Shown: positions 41,783-51,044 of the stretch, one piece after another
Numbering within the stretch: position 1 is the first letter of the stretch
How the letters are laid out: each line of letters starts with the position of its first letter
DNA from: Ectothiorhodospiraceae bacterium
Lineage (GTDB): Bacteria; Pseudomonadota; Gammaproteobacteria; Nitrococcales; Aquisalimonadaceae
Assembly: GCA_003565775.1 (NCBI GenBank)
Contig: PXAT01000096.1
Location: forward strand, 1-51,321
DNA: 51,321 nt
Direction: 5' to 3'
Notes under the pieces: model-generated
What the model was told of the DNA's origin: nothing
Seen by the model: only the letters and a program-made list of their open reading frames with translations
The model's database searches: none
Program-made: the position numbers and the translations under genes

Positions 41783-43015
41783 TCACTCCTTGTCAGGGGA
41801 GAGCGGCACATCCATGGCACCGCTGGCCTTGGCCTGCGGTCCATCAGCGCCCGGGTTGATGTCGAAGTCGAAGATACCGGTCGGCAACCACAGCGTGGCG
41901 CAGGCGTTGGGTATGTCCACGACACCGCTGATATGACCCTCGACCGGGGCACAACCGAGGATGGCGTAAGCCTGGGCTCGGCTGTAGCCGAACTTGGTCA
42001 GATATTCGATGGCGTTCAGGCAGGCCTGCCGGTAGGCCACATGGACATCCAGGTAATGCTGCTCCCCCTGTTCGTCCACCGAGATGCCTTCGAAGATGAC
42101 GTAATCGTCGTAGCGCGGCTTGATCGGGCTCGGCTTGAAGATCGGGTTCTTGATCCCGTATTTCTTCATCCCGTCCTTGATCACGTTGACCCGCATGTGG
42201 ATCCAGCCGGCCATTTCGATGGCGCCACAGAACGTGATTTCGCCATCGCCCTGACTGAAGTGCAGATCACCCACCGACAGACCGCCGCCCTTCACGTAGA
42301 CGGGGAAGTAGATCTTGGAGCCGCGGGAAAGATCCTTGATGTCACAGTTGCCACCATGCTCCCGGGGCGGCACGGTACGCGCGCCCTCGGCCGCCGCGAC
42401 CCTGGCCTGATCGGCCGGCATACGGCCCATATGGGCGGTGTCGGCATAGGGCAGGGCAGCCAGCGGCGGCACCCGGTCAGGGTCGGTGTCGACCAGGGCC
42501 GTCTCGCGCTTGTTCCACTCGGCCAGCATTTCCTTTGACGGCAGACAGCCGATCAACCCCGGGTGGATCAGGCCTGCGAACTCGACATTGGGAATGTGCC
42601 GCGACTTGGTGAACATGCCATTGAAGTCCCAGATGGACTTCTGGGCCTCGGGAAAATGTTCGGTCAGGAAGCCGCCGCCGTTCTTCTTCGAGAAGAAGCC
42701 GTTGAAACCCCACTGGCTCTGCTCGAAGGCACCGATGTCGAGGATGTCCACTTCCAGCAGATCGCCGGGCTCGGCGCCCTCGACCCCGACCGGGCCGGAC
42801 AGGAAATGCACCTGGGTCAGATCGACGTCGCGGACGTCGTCGGCGCTGTCATCATCCTTGATCTGTCCCCCGGTCCAGTCGTAGCACTCGACGATGAAAT
42901 CGTCGCCCGGCTTGACCGTGGCCACCATCGGGATATCCGGATGCCAGCGATTGTGGATCATGTCGTTCTCGTAGCAGGACTTGTCCAGATCAATCTTGAT
43001 AATGGTATCGGCCAT
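41783..43015 (-). CDS. fmdA: Formamidase (acetamidase/formamidase family)
   Basis: This protein of about 410 aa belongs to the FmdA/AmdA family, which hydrolyses formamide or acetamide to ammonia and the acid. Its length fits the known formamidases, and blocks such as RWHPDIPMVATVKPGDDFIVEC and GDLHFSQGDGEITFCGAIEM are typical. It is a different fold from AmiE, so the operon carries two unrelated amidases. ATG 43015 is favoured because AAGGAG lies 8 nt upstream. It is followed by fmdB and preceded by the amiB-like gene. Confidence 0.92.
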   Translation of the reverse strand: MADTIIKIDLDKSCYENDMIHNRWHPDIPMVATVKPGDDFIVECYDWTGGQIKDDDSADDVRDVDLTQVHFLSGPVGVEGAEPGDLLEVDILDIGAFEQSQWGFNGFFSKKNGGGFLTEHFPEAQKSIWDFNGMFTKSRHIPNVEFAGLIHPGLIGCLPSKEMLAEWNKRETALVDTDPDRVPPLAALPYADTAHMGRMPADQARVAAAEGARTVPPREHGGNCDIKDLSRGSKIYFPVYVKGGGLSVGDLHFSQGDGEITFCGAIEMAGWIHMRVNVIKDGMKKYGIKNPIFKPSPIKPRYDDYVIFEGISVDEQGEQHYLDVHVAYRQACLNAIEYLTKFGYSRAQAYAILGCAPVEGHISGVVDIPNACATLWLPTGIFDFDINPGADGPQAKASGAMDVPLSPDKE

Positions 43016-43098
43016 GGCCATCACTCCTTGGGTTTCGATGGATCGGTGCTCCAGTTCCTCGTATCACTATCCGCAAAGCCCCCGACGAGAGCCATGCG

Positions 43099-44139
43099 TC
43101 ATTTGACGTAGTCCGGACACGGTGCGACCACCAGCGCACCGTCCTGCAGATCGGCCCTGAGGCGACCCGCGCCGGGGTTCGTCAACAAGCTGTGCGCCAC
43201 TGCCGGCAGCAACTCTGCGCGCAGCCTGCGAGCCAGATCCCGGGCGCCAAAGCGGGGGTCATAACCCTCCTGCAACCGGTTCCTTGCCGAACGACTGAGG
43301 CTCAGGTGCACGTCGCGTCGGGCCAGACGCTGGTTGAGCTTCAGCAACTCCAGGTCCAGCAGGTCCTCGAGCCGGCCCGGCGGCATCGGCTGGTAATGGA
43401 GAATGCGGTCGATGCGGTTGATGAATTCCGGCTCGAAGCGTTCGTGCAGGGCATCCTCCAGCAACTGCCGCTGCTTTTCGGGATCGGGCTTGAACAGCCG
43501 TCGCCAGCCGCGCCGGAAACGGTTCTGGTAGCGAGCGAGTTCCCTGGCGCCCAGATTGCTGGTCATGAAAACCAGGGAATTCCGGAAGTCGATCCGCCGG
43601 TTGCCGGCGGGCAGCGTCAGCCAGCCGCTGTCGAGAATGTTGAGCAGGCTGCGGATAACCTCCGGACTGGCCTTCTCCAGTTCATCGAACAACACCACGC
43701 TGGGCTTGCTGAAACTGCCCCGGATCCGGTCGGCGTCGAACAGGCTGTGCCCTTCCTTGCTACCCACGTACCCCGGCGGCGCGCCGACCAGCGCCGAGGC
43801 ATAGTGCTCCTGGCTCAGGGTATTCATGTCGATCCGGGACAGGGCGTCGTCGGTGTCATGAATGGCCCGGGCCAGCAGACGAACCGTCTCCGTCTTGCCG
43901 ACACCGGTGGGCCCGAGCAGTAGACAGATACCCAGCGGGCGTTGCTCGGGAGCGAGATCGGCCTTGACCACCTGCAACAGGTCGGACAATTCCGCCAGCG
44001 CCTGCTCCTGCCCGAGGATCCGCCGTTGCAGGTGGTCCATCACCTGTAACGGCTCGAAGGTGAAGCGGGCCGCCGTCGGCGCGGATGCCAACTCCTGCTG
44101 ACGACGCTGGTCCTCCAGGCGATCGTTGATGAAAGGCAT
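43099..44139 (-). CDS. amiB: AmiB-like AAA+ ATPase (ClpB/ClpA C-terminal type)
   Basis: This 346-aa single-ring AAA+ protein resembles the second ATPase module of ClpA/ClpB: Walker A GPTGVGKT (near residue 77), VGAPPGYVGSKEG pore region, Walker B VVLFDELEKA, sensor 1 FMTSNLGA and C-terminal GARDLARRL. AmiB of the P. aeruginosa amiEBCRS operon is a Clp-like ATPase of this kind and place, thought to aid amidase or transport function. It starts 9 bp after amiE. It lacks the N-domain and the first ATPase ring of true Clp unfoldases. Confidence 0.85.
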   Translation of the reverse strand: MPFINDRLEDQRRQQELASAPTAARFTFEPLQVMDHLQRRILGQEQALAELSDLLQVVKADLAPEQRPLGICLLLGPTGVGKTETVRLLARAIHDTDDALSRIDMNTLSQEHYASALVGAPPGYVGSKEGHSLFDADRIRGSFSKPSVVLFDELEKASPEVIRSLLNILDSGWLTLPAGNRRIDFRNSLVFMTSNLGARELARYQNRFRRGWRRLFKPDPEKQRQLLEDALHERFEPEFINRIDRILHYQPMPPGRLEDLLDLELLKLNQRLARRDVHLSLSRSARNRLQEGYDPRFGARDLARRLRAELLPAVAHSLLTNPGAGRLRADLQDGALVVAPCPDYVK

Positions 44140-44148
44140 ATCGCTTGC

Positions 44149-45195
44149 TCAGCCTTCCGCGCCTTTCTCTTTGCCCTCGACGGGCAGGTTGCCGACCGGG
44201 CACTGCGCCACACCGATGGTGGAGCGGGTAAAGCCCTCGACCTGCTCGCGGGCCTTCTCTGCATCGAGTACCCAGGTCCGGTAGAAGTCGAACGGGCAGT
44301 TGGCAACGCCCTTGTCACCATCGCCGGATGCATGGACACCCGTGTAGCCGCGGTGCAGCAGCTTGAACAGATGATTCTGGGACTGATCGTTGGCGCGGGC
44401 ATCGCGAATCTGGCTGACCGACAGCTGGGCATACTGCACGCCCATGTCTTCCTCGCCGCATTCGCCGAGGGTACGACCATCGAAACCGACGATCGCGGAA
44501 TGCCCGAAGTAGCTGTAGACGCCGTCGAAGCCGGTGGCGTTGGCCACCGCCACATAGCTGTTATTGGCCCAAGCCATGGTCTTGGCCATCATGACCTGCT
44601 GATCCTTGGCCGGGTACATGTACCCCTGGCAACGCACGATCAGCTCGGCACCCTTCATCGCGCAATCGCGCCAGATTTCCGGGTAGTTGCCGTCATCACA
44701 GATGATCAGGCTGACCTGCATGCCCTTCGGACCCTCGCAGACGAAGGTTTCGCCGCCTGGATACCAACCCTCGATCGGGCACCAGGGCATGATCTTGCGG
44801 TACCTCTGAACGATCTCACCCTCGTTGTTCATCAGAATCAGGGTGTTGTAGGGATGCTTCTTCGGGTGCTCCTCGTGACGCTCGCCAGTCAGCGAGAACA
44901 CGCCCCAGGTATTCGCCTCGCGGCACGCTTTCGCGAAGATTGCGGTTTCGTCACCGGGGACGACGGATGCCGTTTCCATCATCTCGTCGTGGTCGTACAT
45001 GATCCCGTGGGTGCTGTACTCGGGGAAGATCACCAGGTCCATGCCCGGCAGGCCTTTCTTCATGCCCACCACCATGTCGGCAATCTTCTGCGCGTTTTCT
45101 AGCACTTCGGCCCGGGTATGCAGACGCGGCATCTTGTAGTTCACCACGGCAACGCCGACCGTATCGTCGCTGCTGGAAATATCACCATGACGCAT
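44149..45195 (-). CDS. amiE: Aliphatic amidase AmiE
   Basis: This 348-aa nitrilase-superfamily enzyme hydrolyses short aliphatic amides to carboxylic acid and ammonia. The catalytic triad falls at the same numbers as in P. aeruginosa AmiE: E59 (FPEY), K134 (RKIMPW) and C166 (ICDDGNYPE). The length also matches the ~346-aa family. It is the first enzyme gene after the porin, separated by a 96-bp gap that contains a terminator-like hairpin. GAGG lies 9 nt before the ATG. Confidence 0.96.
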   Translation of the reverse strand: MRHGDISSSDDTVGVAVVNYKMPRLHTRAEVLENAQKIADMVVGMKKGLPGMDLVIFPEYSTHGIMYDHDEMMETASVVPGDETAIFAKACREANTWGVFSLTGERHEEHPKKHPYNTLILMNNEGEIVQRYRKIMPWCPIEGWYPGGETFVCEGPKGMQVSLIICDDGNYPEIWRDCAMKGAELIVRCQGYMYPAKDQQVMMAKTMAWANNSYVAVANATGFDGVYSYFGHSAIVGFDGRTLGECGEEDMGVQYAQLSVSQIRDARANDQSQNHLFKLLHRGYTGVHASGDGDKGVANCPFDFYRTWVLDAEKAREQVEGFTRSTIGVAQCPVGNLPVEGKEKGAEG

Positions 45196-45216
45196 GAGTT
45201 ACGTCCTCTTGCTCGT

Positions 45217-45252
45217 GAAAAAGACCGGCGGTGAGCGTGGGGCCACCGCCGG
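45217..45252 (-). terminator. Rho-independent terminator/attenuator between porin and amiE
   Basis: On the minus strand a perfect 9-bp stem, CCGGCGGTG with CACCGCCGG (45252-45244 with 45233-45225), is followed directly by TCTTTTTC. It ends only about 22 bp before the amiE start codon. A second stem, GAGTCG/CGACTC (45262-45267 with 45285-45290), lies just after the porin stop. The porin transcript should therefore stop here unless antiterminated. Confidence 0.75.
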
Positions 45253-45291
45253 AACGGAGGAGAGTCGTTACGGGAAACGCCGAGCGACTCC

Positions 45292-46482
45292 CTAGATCTG
45301 GAGCTGCAGGCCCAGCACCATGAAGTTGTTGCTGGAGCTACCGCTTTCGCGTTCGGTTCCACCGATCAGCGCAGCCCGGGCGTTATGCCCGTTCATGATG
45401 TAGTTCAGGCCGCCCTCGACCCGCTCGACGTTCGGTCCGTTGTCGTTGTCCAGACGCTGATAGCGAATCTGCGGCTGGATCCGGCCGATGCCGACAACCT
45501 GCGGGAACAGGAAGCTGCCAAGCACGAAGTAGCCGTCACCCTCATAGCCGAAATCGGGGTCGGGAATACCGTCGTAGTCGAAGTCGTAATAGGCCGCTTC
45601 CAGTGTGAACACGCCGTTCGGCATGTTGCGCTCCATCAGGAAGTCCACGCTCCAGCCGGTGAAGTCACCCTTGTCAGAGAATGTGCCGTCATTCTCGAGG
45701 GTGCCGGTGGCGTCCTTCTGATACTGGCCGGTGAGACCGAAGGCGAGGATGTCCTTTTCGCCGTAATAGGTGCTGGCGTTGTAGTAACCCGGCTCCGGAT
45801 CCCACAGGTTCAGGGTCAGCCGGCCGGCATACAGGAGGTTGTCCTTGTCGTTCGGGTTAGCTGATTCCGACGCGTCCGCGCTGACGAGATCCCGTTTAAA
45901 GCCCTGGAACGCGCCGACCTGATACTTGAAGGCCCCGCCTCCCACCTGACCCCAGATGGCGAGACCGTCGTCACGACCGATGAACTCGTTGGGATAGGCC
46001 TGAACCAGCGGGAAGTCGAAAGTGCCGAGGAAGTACGGGCCACTCAGGTTGGAACGATCGGTGGGCGGAATCAGACGCCCGGCCCAGACGTTGAAGAGGT
46101 CGTCGGGCTCGAAACGGATCAGCGCGTCCAGCAATTCGATGGAGCCGTCACCGTCACGCTCGGTGTTGAAGGTGAAGCCCAGGTACGGCAGCAACTGGCC
46201 GTTCATGTAGAGCCGGATGCTTTCCAGCGCGAAATCCGTCGAGTAATCGTCACCGCTCGGCGCAGCATCTTCCACTGCACGGAACGTGGTGCGCAGCCCG
46301 GCGCCCAGGGTCACGGAACGCCCTGCGTCGTCCTCCCAGACCGTGGTGCCGGCGAAGGCCGGCGCCGCTGTGCCCAGAGTGGTGACCAGACCGAGGCCGA
46401 GAGCGGCAAGCAGTGACGGCCCCCTCCCGATCGGCGAACGCTGGGCCCGGGTGGAACGCATGGAATGATCGGGATGTTGCAT
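45292..46482 (-). CDS. Outer-membrane porin of the amide operon (FmdC-like role)
   Basis: This 396-aa protein has a signal peptide ending AAPAFA|GT, alternating beta-strand pattern and a C-terminal aromatic/hydrophobic strand (FMVLGLQLQI), as in trimeric or OprO/P-type porins. Methylophilus has a short-chain amide/urea porin, FmdC, next to formamidase genes. The location before amiE suggests the same role, but the sequence alone does not show specificity. ATG 46482 has AAGGGG 9 nt upstream, and a sigma-54 promoter match lies about 95 bp before it. Confidence 0.85.
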   Translation of the reverse strand: MQHPDHSMRSTRAQRSPIGRGPSLLAALGLGLVTTLGTAAPAFAGTTVWEDDAGRSVTLGAGLRTTFRAVEDAAPSGDDYSTDFALESIRLYMNGQLLPYLGFTFNTERDGDGSIELLDALIRFEPDDLFNVWAGRLIPPTDRSNLSGPYFLGTFDFPLVQAYPNEFIGRDDGLAIWGQVGGGAFKYQVGAFQGFKRDLVSADASESANPNDKDNLLYAGRLTLNLWDPEPGYYNASTYYGEKDILAFGLTGQYQKDATGTLENDGTFSDKGDFTGWSVDFLMERNMPNGVFTLEAAYYDFDYDGIPDPDFGYEGDGYFVLGSFLFPQVVGIGRIQPQIRYQRLDNDNGPNVERVEGGLNYIMNGHNARAALIGGTERESGSSSNNFMVLGLQLQI

Positions 46483-46575
46483 CGGTTTCTACCCCTTGCT
46501 TGATGGTGCTCGTTGAATGACGCGACCAGTCCGTCGGATGCGGCCGACCGTGCCTGTGGCATGACAAGCAGGAAA

Positions 46576-46593
46576 TTGCAGAGGGCGTGCCAA
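46576..46593 (-). promoter_or_regulatory. Sigma-54 promoter of the porin-amidase operon
   Basis: On the minus strand the sequence reads TTGGCACG-N4-CTGCAA. Against the sigma-54 consensus TTGGCACG-N4-TTGCA it differs at one base, and the GG and GC pairs are spaced exactly as required. It lies between the transposase-like gene and the porin. Sigma-54 with NtrC commonly drives nitrogen-scavenging genes. I could not find a convincing NtrC box upstream. Confidence 0.75.
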
Positions 46594-46614
46594 ATCAGAG
46601 ACTTAGAGATGGCC

Positions 46615-47301
46615 TCATGGTGAATCCGGACCAATGGCAGGCATGACGTCCTGTAACGGGGTGCGACGCAAAAGCTTGTTTACAAGAGGGAAAAGATCCT
46701 GCTCGCGATGGTTGAAGCGAAAACAGATTTCACCCAGGTAAGGCGGCAGGTTTTTTGGCGGCACACCGCGGTAGGAATGCAGCCAGTGATTGACGAAGCT
46801 CCAGAAGTTTTCCAGGCCGTCGCCGGGACGTCCGGTAGTACCCGAGAGATCCCGCCGCTGGATGCTGATGCGGTCGTTGCGGAACTCCATGATCGCCTGC
46901 GGTCGCACGACATCGGCCCCTAGCGGCACGCCCGCCGGGTCAAGTAGCCGTGCACAACCGTCTTCCAGACACACGCCGAGGCGCAACAGGCCGCTATCCG
47001 CTGTGCCGCTGGAGGTCGCGACGGACAGTGTCGCCAGTTGCTCGATCGCCAGTGCGGCTCGCGTCAGCCGGTAGAATCGCTCGATGGTCGACGGTGCCAG
47101 CGCCAGGCGGAAGCGAAGCCGATAGGCGGGCACCCCGAGGACAAAGAATTCCAGAAGCCGGGTCTTGTCACGGCCGCTGATGCGCTGCGCATCCCAGACC
47201 ACCCGGTAGCGATAACGGTGCCCGCAACGCCGACACTTCCAGCGCCCGTCGGACAGGTGCCAGGCCGGTTTGGCAGCACACGACGGACAACGACGGCTCA
47301 T
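46615..47301 (-). CDS. IS1595-type transposase-like protein, catalytically degenerate
   Basis: This 228-aa protein starts with the IS1595 zinc ribbon (C5, C8, C23, C26) and ends with the family's C-terminal block, ENFWSFVNHWLHSYRGV then YLGEICFRFNHR. The first catalytic Asp motif of DDE/DDN transposases (normally DE-x-Y-x-GG) and the second Asp region are not visible; the middle reads LRLGVCLEDGCARLL. The frame itself is intact, with no stops, and no terminal inverted repeats flank it. It may be a domesticated DNA-binding protein or a decayed IS remnant. It lies between ureG and the amide operon. Confidence 0.75.
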   Translation of the reverse strand: MSRRCPSCAAKPAWHLSDGRWKCRRCGHRYRYRVVWDAQRISGRDKTRLLEFFVLGVPAYRLRFRLALAPSTIERFYRLTRAALAIEQLATLSVATSSGTADSGLLRLGVCLEDGCARLLDPAGVPLGADVVRPQAIMEFRNDRISIQRRDLSGTTGRPGDGLENFWSFVNHWLHSYRGVPPKNLPPYLGEICFRFNHREQDLFPLVNKLLRRTPLQDVMPAIGPDSP

Positions 47302-47482
47302 CGCGTCGACACTCCGGTCCAGTTCGGCAGGGAGGGCTCAGCAGACATGCGGTCCTCGCCCGGACAGGCCGTTTGCCGCAACGCACCAATGGTGTCCGCC
47401 GCCCCGGAAACGTGCACCCGGAAGGTGCCGAAAGCCCCAGAAACGGATCCAGAACCCACTGTTTTTATTAGTTTTTTATACG

Positions 47483-48109
47483 TCATTTGACGTAGTTTTC
47501 CTGCAACATTCCGGCGTCGACGATGAAATCGCGGACCAGATCGCTGCCGGTGCCCTGACGCAGTGCAGTAAACACGTACGGCTTGTCGCCGCGCATCCGG
47601 GCGGCATCCCGGTCCATGACCTCGAGCGAGGCACCGACCATCGGCGCCAGGTCGATCTTGTTGATCACCAGCAGATCCGACTGGGTAATCCCCGGCCCGC
47701 CCTTGCGCGGAATCTTGTCGCCGGCGGCCACGTCGATGACGTAGATGGTGAGGTCGGACAGTTCCGGGCTGAACGTGGCCGACAGGTTGTCCCCGCCGCT
47801 TTCGACGAACACCAGGTCGAGTTGCGGAAAGCGTGTCTGCAGATCCGCCACGGCCGCCAGGTTCATCGAGGCGTCCTCGCGAATCGCGGTATGCGGACAG
47901 CCACCGGTTTCGACGCCGATGATTCGCTCTGCCGGCAGGGCACCCCGCCGGGTCAGGAACTCGGCATCCTCCCGGGTGTAAATGTCATTGGTCACCACGG
48001 CGATCTCGAACTGGTCACGCAGGGCGTGACACAACACCTCGAGCAGGGCGGTCTTGCCGGACCCGACCGGACCGCCGATACCAACACGCAATACCGATTG
48101 CTCACTCAT
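47483..48109 (-). CDS. ureG: Urease accessory GTPase UreG
   Basis: This 208-aa SIMIBI-class GTPase delivers nickel to apo-urease. It has P-loop [26 protein letters not shown], the nickel-binding CPH motif in [15 protein letters not shown], and NKIDLAP. It works with UreF, UreD and UreE. It is the last urease gene here, 48 bp after ureF. Its end (NYVK) shares a 15-bp sequence with the end of the amiB-like gene. Confidence 0.97.
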   Translation of the reverse strand: MSEQSVLRVGIGGPVGSGKTALLEVLCHALRDQFEIAVVTNDIYTREDAEFLTRRGALPAERIIGVETGGCPHTAIREDASMNLAAVADLQTRFPQLDLVFVESGGDNLSATFSPELSDLTIYVIDVAAGDKIPRKGGPGITQSDLLVINKIDLAPMVGASLEVMDRDAARMRGDKPYVFTALRQGTGSDLVRDFIVDAGMLQENYVK

Positions 48110-48157
48110 GAATGCTCCTCATGCAGGCTTCGCTCCGCCGTGGCGGAGGCGGGGAGA

Positions 48158-48853
48158 TCAGCTTCGGAAAAGCCGGGAGTACTGGGTCTCATGCTGACTG
48201 CTGGCGATGGCCACGCCGGGCGCACTGCCGCCGATGGCCTCGTCACGGAGCTGCAGGCCGTCGGTCGCGGCCTGCATGACCGGTTGCGCCAGGCCCAGCA
48301 GAAGTCGCTGGCCGTCGGTCTGACCCAGTGGCACCAGCTTGATGGCCGCCGCCGTCTGGTTTTCACACCAGCTCCAGAGGTAAGCCTCGGCGCCATCGGC
48401 GAGCGGGATTCGCCACGCGACCAGAGCCAGGGAAAAGAGAGTGGCCCAACTGGCATCGGGCCGGTCCACCCAGGGCGCGGCCGACGGCAGCTCCAGATCC
48501 CGCAACAGTCGCGCCAGCGCCTGACCGAGGTGCCGGTCTTCGGAAGCCAGTTCGGCAGTTTCGCGGCAGGCACGCAGGCGGCGACTGAGATGGCGGAGCC
48601 TGGCGTCGTCATCCGCCTGCCAGGCGGCATGAAGACGCGCCAGCAGGGGGATATCGGTGACCGACAGGTTGTGCCGCAGCTGACCCCGCAGCCAGGCATC
48701 CACGTCTTCGAGGCGTCGGACCCAGCCAGCCTGCACCGCAGCCTCCAGACCACCGGAAAAGGCATAGGCACCGATCGGCAGCGTCGGACTCAGCAATTGC
48801 CAGAGCCGCTGCCGACTCTGTCCCTCGGTGTCAGTGACCGGCAACGAGACCAT
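48158..48853 (-). CDS. ureF: Urease accessory protein UreF
   Basis: This all-helical protein of about 231 aa has the UreF hallmarks LLSPTLPIGAYAFSGGLE near the N-terminus and a C-terminal basic tail SSQHETQYSRLFRS. UreF bridges UreD and UreG in the nickel-loading complex. I start it at ATG 48853, which overlaps the ureE end by 23 bp; a longer frame to 48889 is possible. Confidence 0.93.
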   Translation of the reverse strand: MVSLPVTDTEGQSRQRLWQLLSPTLPIGAYAFSGGLEAAVQAGWVRRLEDVDAWLRGQLRHNLSVTDIPLLARLHAAWQADDDARLRHLSRRLRACRETAELASEDRHLGQALARLLRDLELPSAAPWVDRPDASWATLFSLALVAWRIPLADGAEAYLWSWCENQTAAAIKLVPLGQTDGQRLLLGLAQPVMQAATDGLQLRDEAIGGSAPGVAIASSQHETQYSRLFRS

Positions 48854-49322
48854 GGTCGGTCGATGGCGGCGATGCCGAAGGACCGGCATGCGAATGGTGG
48901 TGATGATAGGCGCCCGCTTCGGGCTCGAAGGGCGCGCGCTCGGTCACCGGCTTCAGACCCAGACTGCGCACCATGTCGTCCAGCACATGATCATGCTGGT
49001 AACGCGCAAAATCCGCGCCGATCTGCAGCATCACATGCCGATTACCGAGGTGATAACACAGCCGGGCGAGACGCTGGCGGTGATGGCAGTAAACCGTGGA
49101 CACGGTTTCCGGCGCGGCCTCGACCCGGATCACGCGGCCGTTGGTGGCCCGCAGCAAGTCCCCGTCGCGCAGGACCCGACCGCGTTCCAGAAACACGCCG
49201 ACGTCATTGCCGTCCAGCAGCACGGCGCGAAACCGGCTCTTCTGACGCACCGCGAACGGCTGCACCAGCACGCCGCTGATCTCGGCCTCGGAGGCCTCGA
49301 CCCGTTCTGTCAGACGCAACAT
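48831..49322 (-). CDS. ureE: Urease nickel metallochaperone UreE
   Basis: This 163-aa protein has the UreE N-terminal beta domain and a metal-binding C-terminal domain with YHLGNRHVMLQI and DHVLDDMV. It ends in a His-rich tail (YHHHHSHAG) suited to nickel storage, as in Klebsiella UreE. GGAGGAG lies just before the ATG. It follows ureC by 15 bp. Confidence 0.95.
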   Translation of the reverse strand: MLRLTERVEASEAEISGVLVQPFAVRQKSRFRAVLLDGNDVGVFLERGRVLRDGDLLRATNGRVIRVEAAPETVSTVYCHHRQRLARLCYHLGNRHVMLQIGADFARYQHDHVLDDMVRSLGLKPVTERAPFEPEAGAYHHHHSHAGPSASPPSTDHGLVAGH

Positions 49323-49337
49323 GGGTCTCCTCCTTGA

Positions 49338-51044
49338 TCAGAACAGGAAATAGCGCTGCGCCATGGGCAGGCTGTCCACGGGCTCGCAGTGCAACAATTC
49401 GCCATCGGCCCGGACCTCGTAGGTCTCCGCGTCCACCTCCATGGTTGGCAGCCAGTCGTTCAACACCATGGAGCGCTTGTTCACCGTGCGGCAGCCTCGC
49501 ACGGCGAGCAGCGGTCGCTGCAGATTCAGCGTGTCCGCCAGCCCCGACTGCACGGCTGCCGCCGAGGCAAACGTCACCGAGGTGGCATGACGGGCACCGC
49601 CATAACTGCCGAACATCGGGCGGTAGTGCACCGGCTGCGGCGTGGGAATCGAGGCGTTCGGGTCGCCCATCGGGGCATAGGCGATAAAGCCACCCTTGAT
49701 GATCAGGGCCGGTTTGACGCCGAAGAAGGCCGGATCCCAGAGCACCAGATCGGCCAGCTTGCCCGGTTCCACCGAGCCGACTTCGTGCGCGATGCCGTGG
49801 GCCAGTGCCGGATTGATCGTGGTCTTCGCGATGTAGCGGCGGGCGCGGAAATTGTCGTTGCCCACCGAGTCCTGGGCCAGCGGACCCCGTTGCACCTTCA
49901 TCTTGTGCGCGGTCTGCCAGGTACGAATCAGGTTCTCGCCGACCCGCCCCATGGCCTGGGAGTCGGAGGAAATGATCGAAAACGCACCGAGGTCGTGCAG
50001 GATGTCTTCGGCGGCGATGGTTTCCCGCCGGATCCGCGATTCGGCAAAGGCCACATCTTCGGCGATGCGGGGATCCAGGTGATGACACACCATCAGCATG
50101 TCGAGATGCTCGTCGATGGTGTTGACGGTAAAGGGCCGGGTCGGATTGGTGCTGGATGGCAGCACGTTCACCTGGCCGCAGGCCTTGATGATATCCGGCG
50201 CGTGCCCGCCGCCCGCGCCCTCGGTGTGGTAGGTATGAATGGTGCGGCCCTTGAATGCCGCGAACGTGTCCTCGACGAAGCCGGACTCGTTCAGGGTGTC
50301 GGTATGAATCGCCACCTGCACGTCGTATTCCTCGGCCACGCCCAGGGCACAGTCAATGGCGGCCGGCGTCGTGCCCCAGTCCTCGTGCAACTTGAGCCCG
50401 AGTGCCCCGGCTTCCACCTGCTCCCGCAACGCCTCCGGGCGACTGGCGTTACCCTTGCCGAGAAACCCGAGATTCATCGGGAAGGCATCCGCTGCCTGCA
50501 ACATCCGATGAATATTCCACGGCCCCGGGGTACAGGTGGTGGCATTGGTGCCGGTGGCCGGACCGGTGCCACCGCCGATCATCGTGGTGACACCGGAAGC
50601 GAGCGCTTCCTCGATCTGCTGCGGACAAACGAAATGGATGTGCGCGTCGATGGATCCGGCGGTCAGGATCTTGCCCTCACCGGCAATCACTTCGGTCCCC
50701 GGCCCCAGGGCAATCCCGACACCCTCCTGGGTGTCAGGATTGCCGGCCTTGCCGATCGCGACAATACGCCCCTGCCGGATACCAACGTCCGCCTTGACCA
50801 CACCCCAGTGATCCAGGATCAGGGCATTGGTGATCACCAGGTCGACCACGTCCGCCGACACGCGCTGGCTCTGGCCCATGCCGTCGCGAATCACCTTGCC
50901 GCCGCCGAACTTCACCTCGTCACCGTAGACGGTGTAATCGCGCTCCACCTCGATCACGAGTTCGGTATCGGCCAGCCGCACCCGATCGCCAACCGTGGGG
51001 CCGTACATCTCGGCGTAGCCTCGGCGTGAAATGCGGCAGCTCAT
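49338..51044 (-). CDS. ureC: Urease alpha subunit UreC
   Basis: This full-length 568-aa catalytic subunit hydrolyses urea to ammonia and carbamate at a di-nickel site. All ligands are present, each one residue later than in Klebsiella: H135 and H137, carbamylated K218, H220, H247, H273 and D361. The flap pair C320-H321 is also kept. Its ATG overlaps the ureB stop by 4 bp, and ureE follows. Confidence 0.98.
   Translation of the reverse strand: MSCRISRRGYAEMYGPTVGDRVRLADTELVIEVERDYTVYGDEVKFGGGKVIRDGMGQSQRVSADVVDLVITNALILDHWGVVKADVGIRQGRIVAIGKAGNPDTQEGVGIALGPGTEVIAGEGKILTAGSIDAHIHFVCPQQIEEALASGVTTMIGGGTGPATGTNATTCTPGPWNIHRMLQAADAFPMNLGFLGKGNASRPEALREQVEAGALGLKLHEDWGTTPAAIDCALGVAEEYDVQVAIHTDTLNESGFVEDTFAAFKGRTIHTYHTEGAGGGHAPDIIKACGQVNVLPSSTNPTRPFTVNTIDEHLDMLMVCHHLDPRIAEDVAFAESRIRRETIAAEDILHDLGAFSIISSDSQAMGRVGENLIRTWQTAHKMKVQRGPLAQDSVGNDNFRARRYIAKTTINPALAHGIAHEVGSVEPGKLADLVLWDPAFFGVKPALIIKGGFIAYAPMGDPNASIPTPQPVHYRPMFGSYGGARHATSVTFASAAAVQSGLADTLNLQRPLLAVRGCRTVNKRSMVLNDWLPTMEVDAETYEVRADGELLHCEPVDSLPMAQRYFLF

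Noticed and set aside
45262-45290. GAGTCG/CGACTC stem after the porin stop as a separate terminator
   Set aside because: Only 6 bp with a long loop and no T-run; the following 9-bp stem with TCTTTTTC is the credible terminator.
47383-47393. CACCAATGGTG palindrome upstream of the transposase-like gene, considered as an NtrC site
   Set aside because: NtrC half-sites CACCA and TGGTG are separated by 3 bp; here there is 1 bp, which changes the helical phase.
47270-49279. 669-codon plus-strand open frame
   Set aside because: It runs across three minus-strand genes (ureG, ureF and the start of the transposase-like gene) and has no recognisable domain.
49389-51029. 546-codon plus-strand open frame
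   Set aside because: It is antisense to ureC, which is complete with all nickel ligands.
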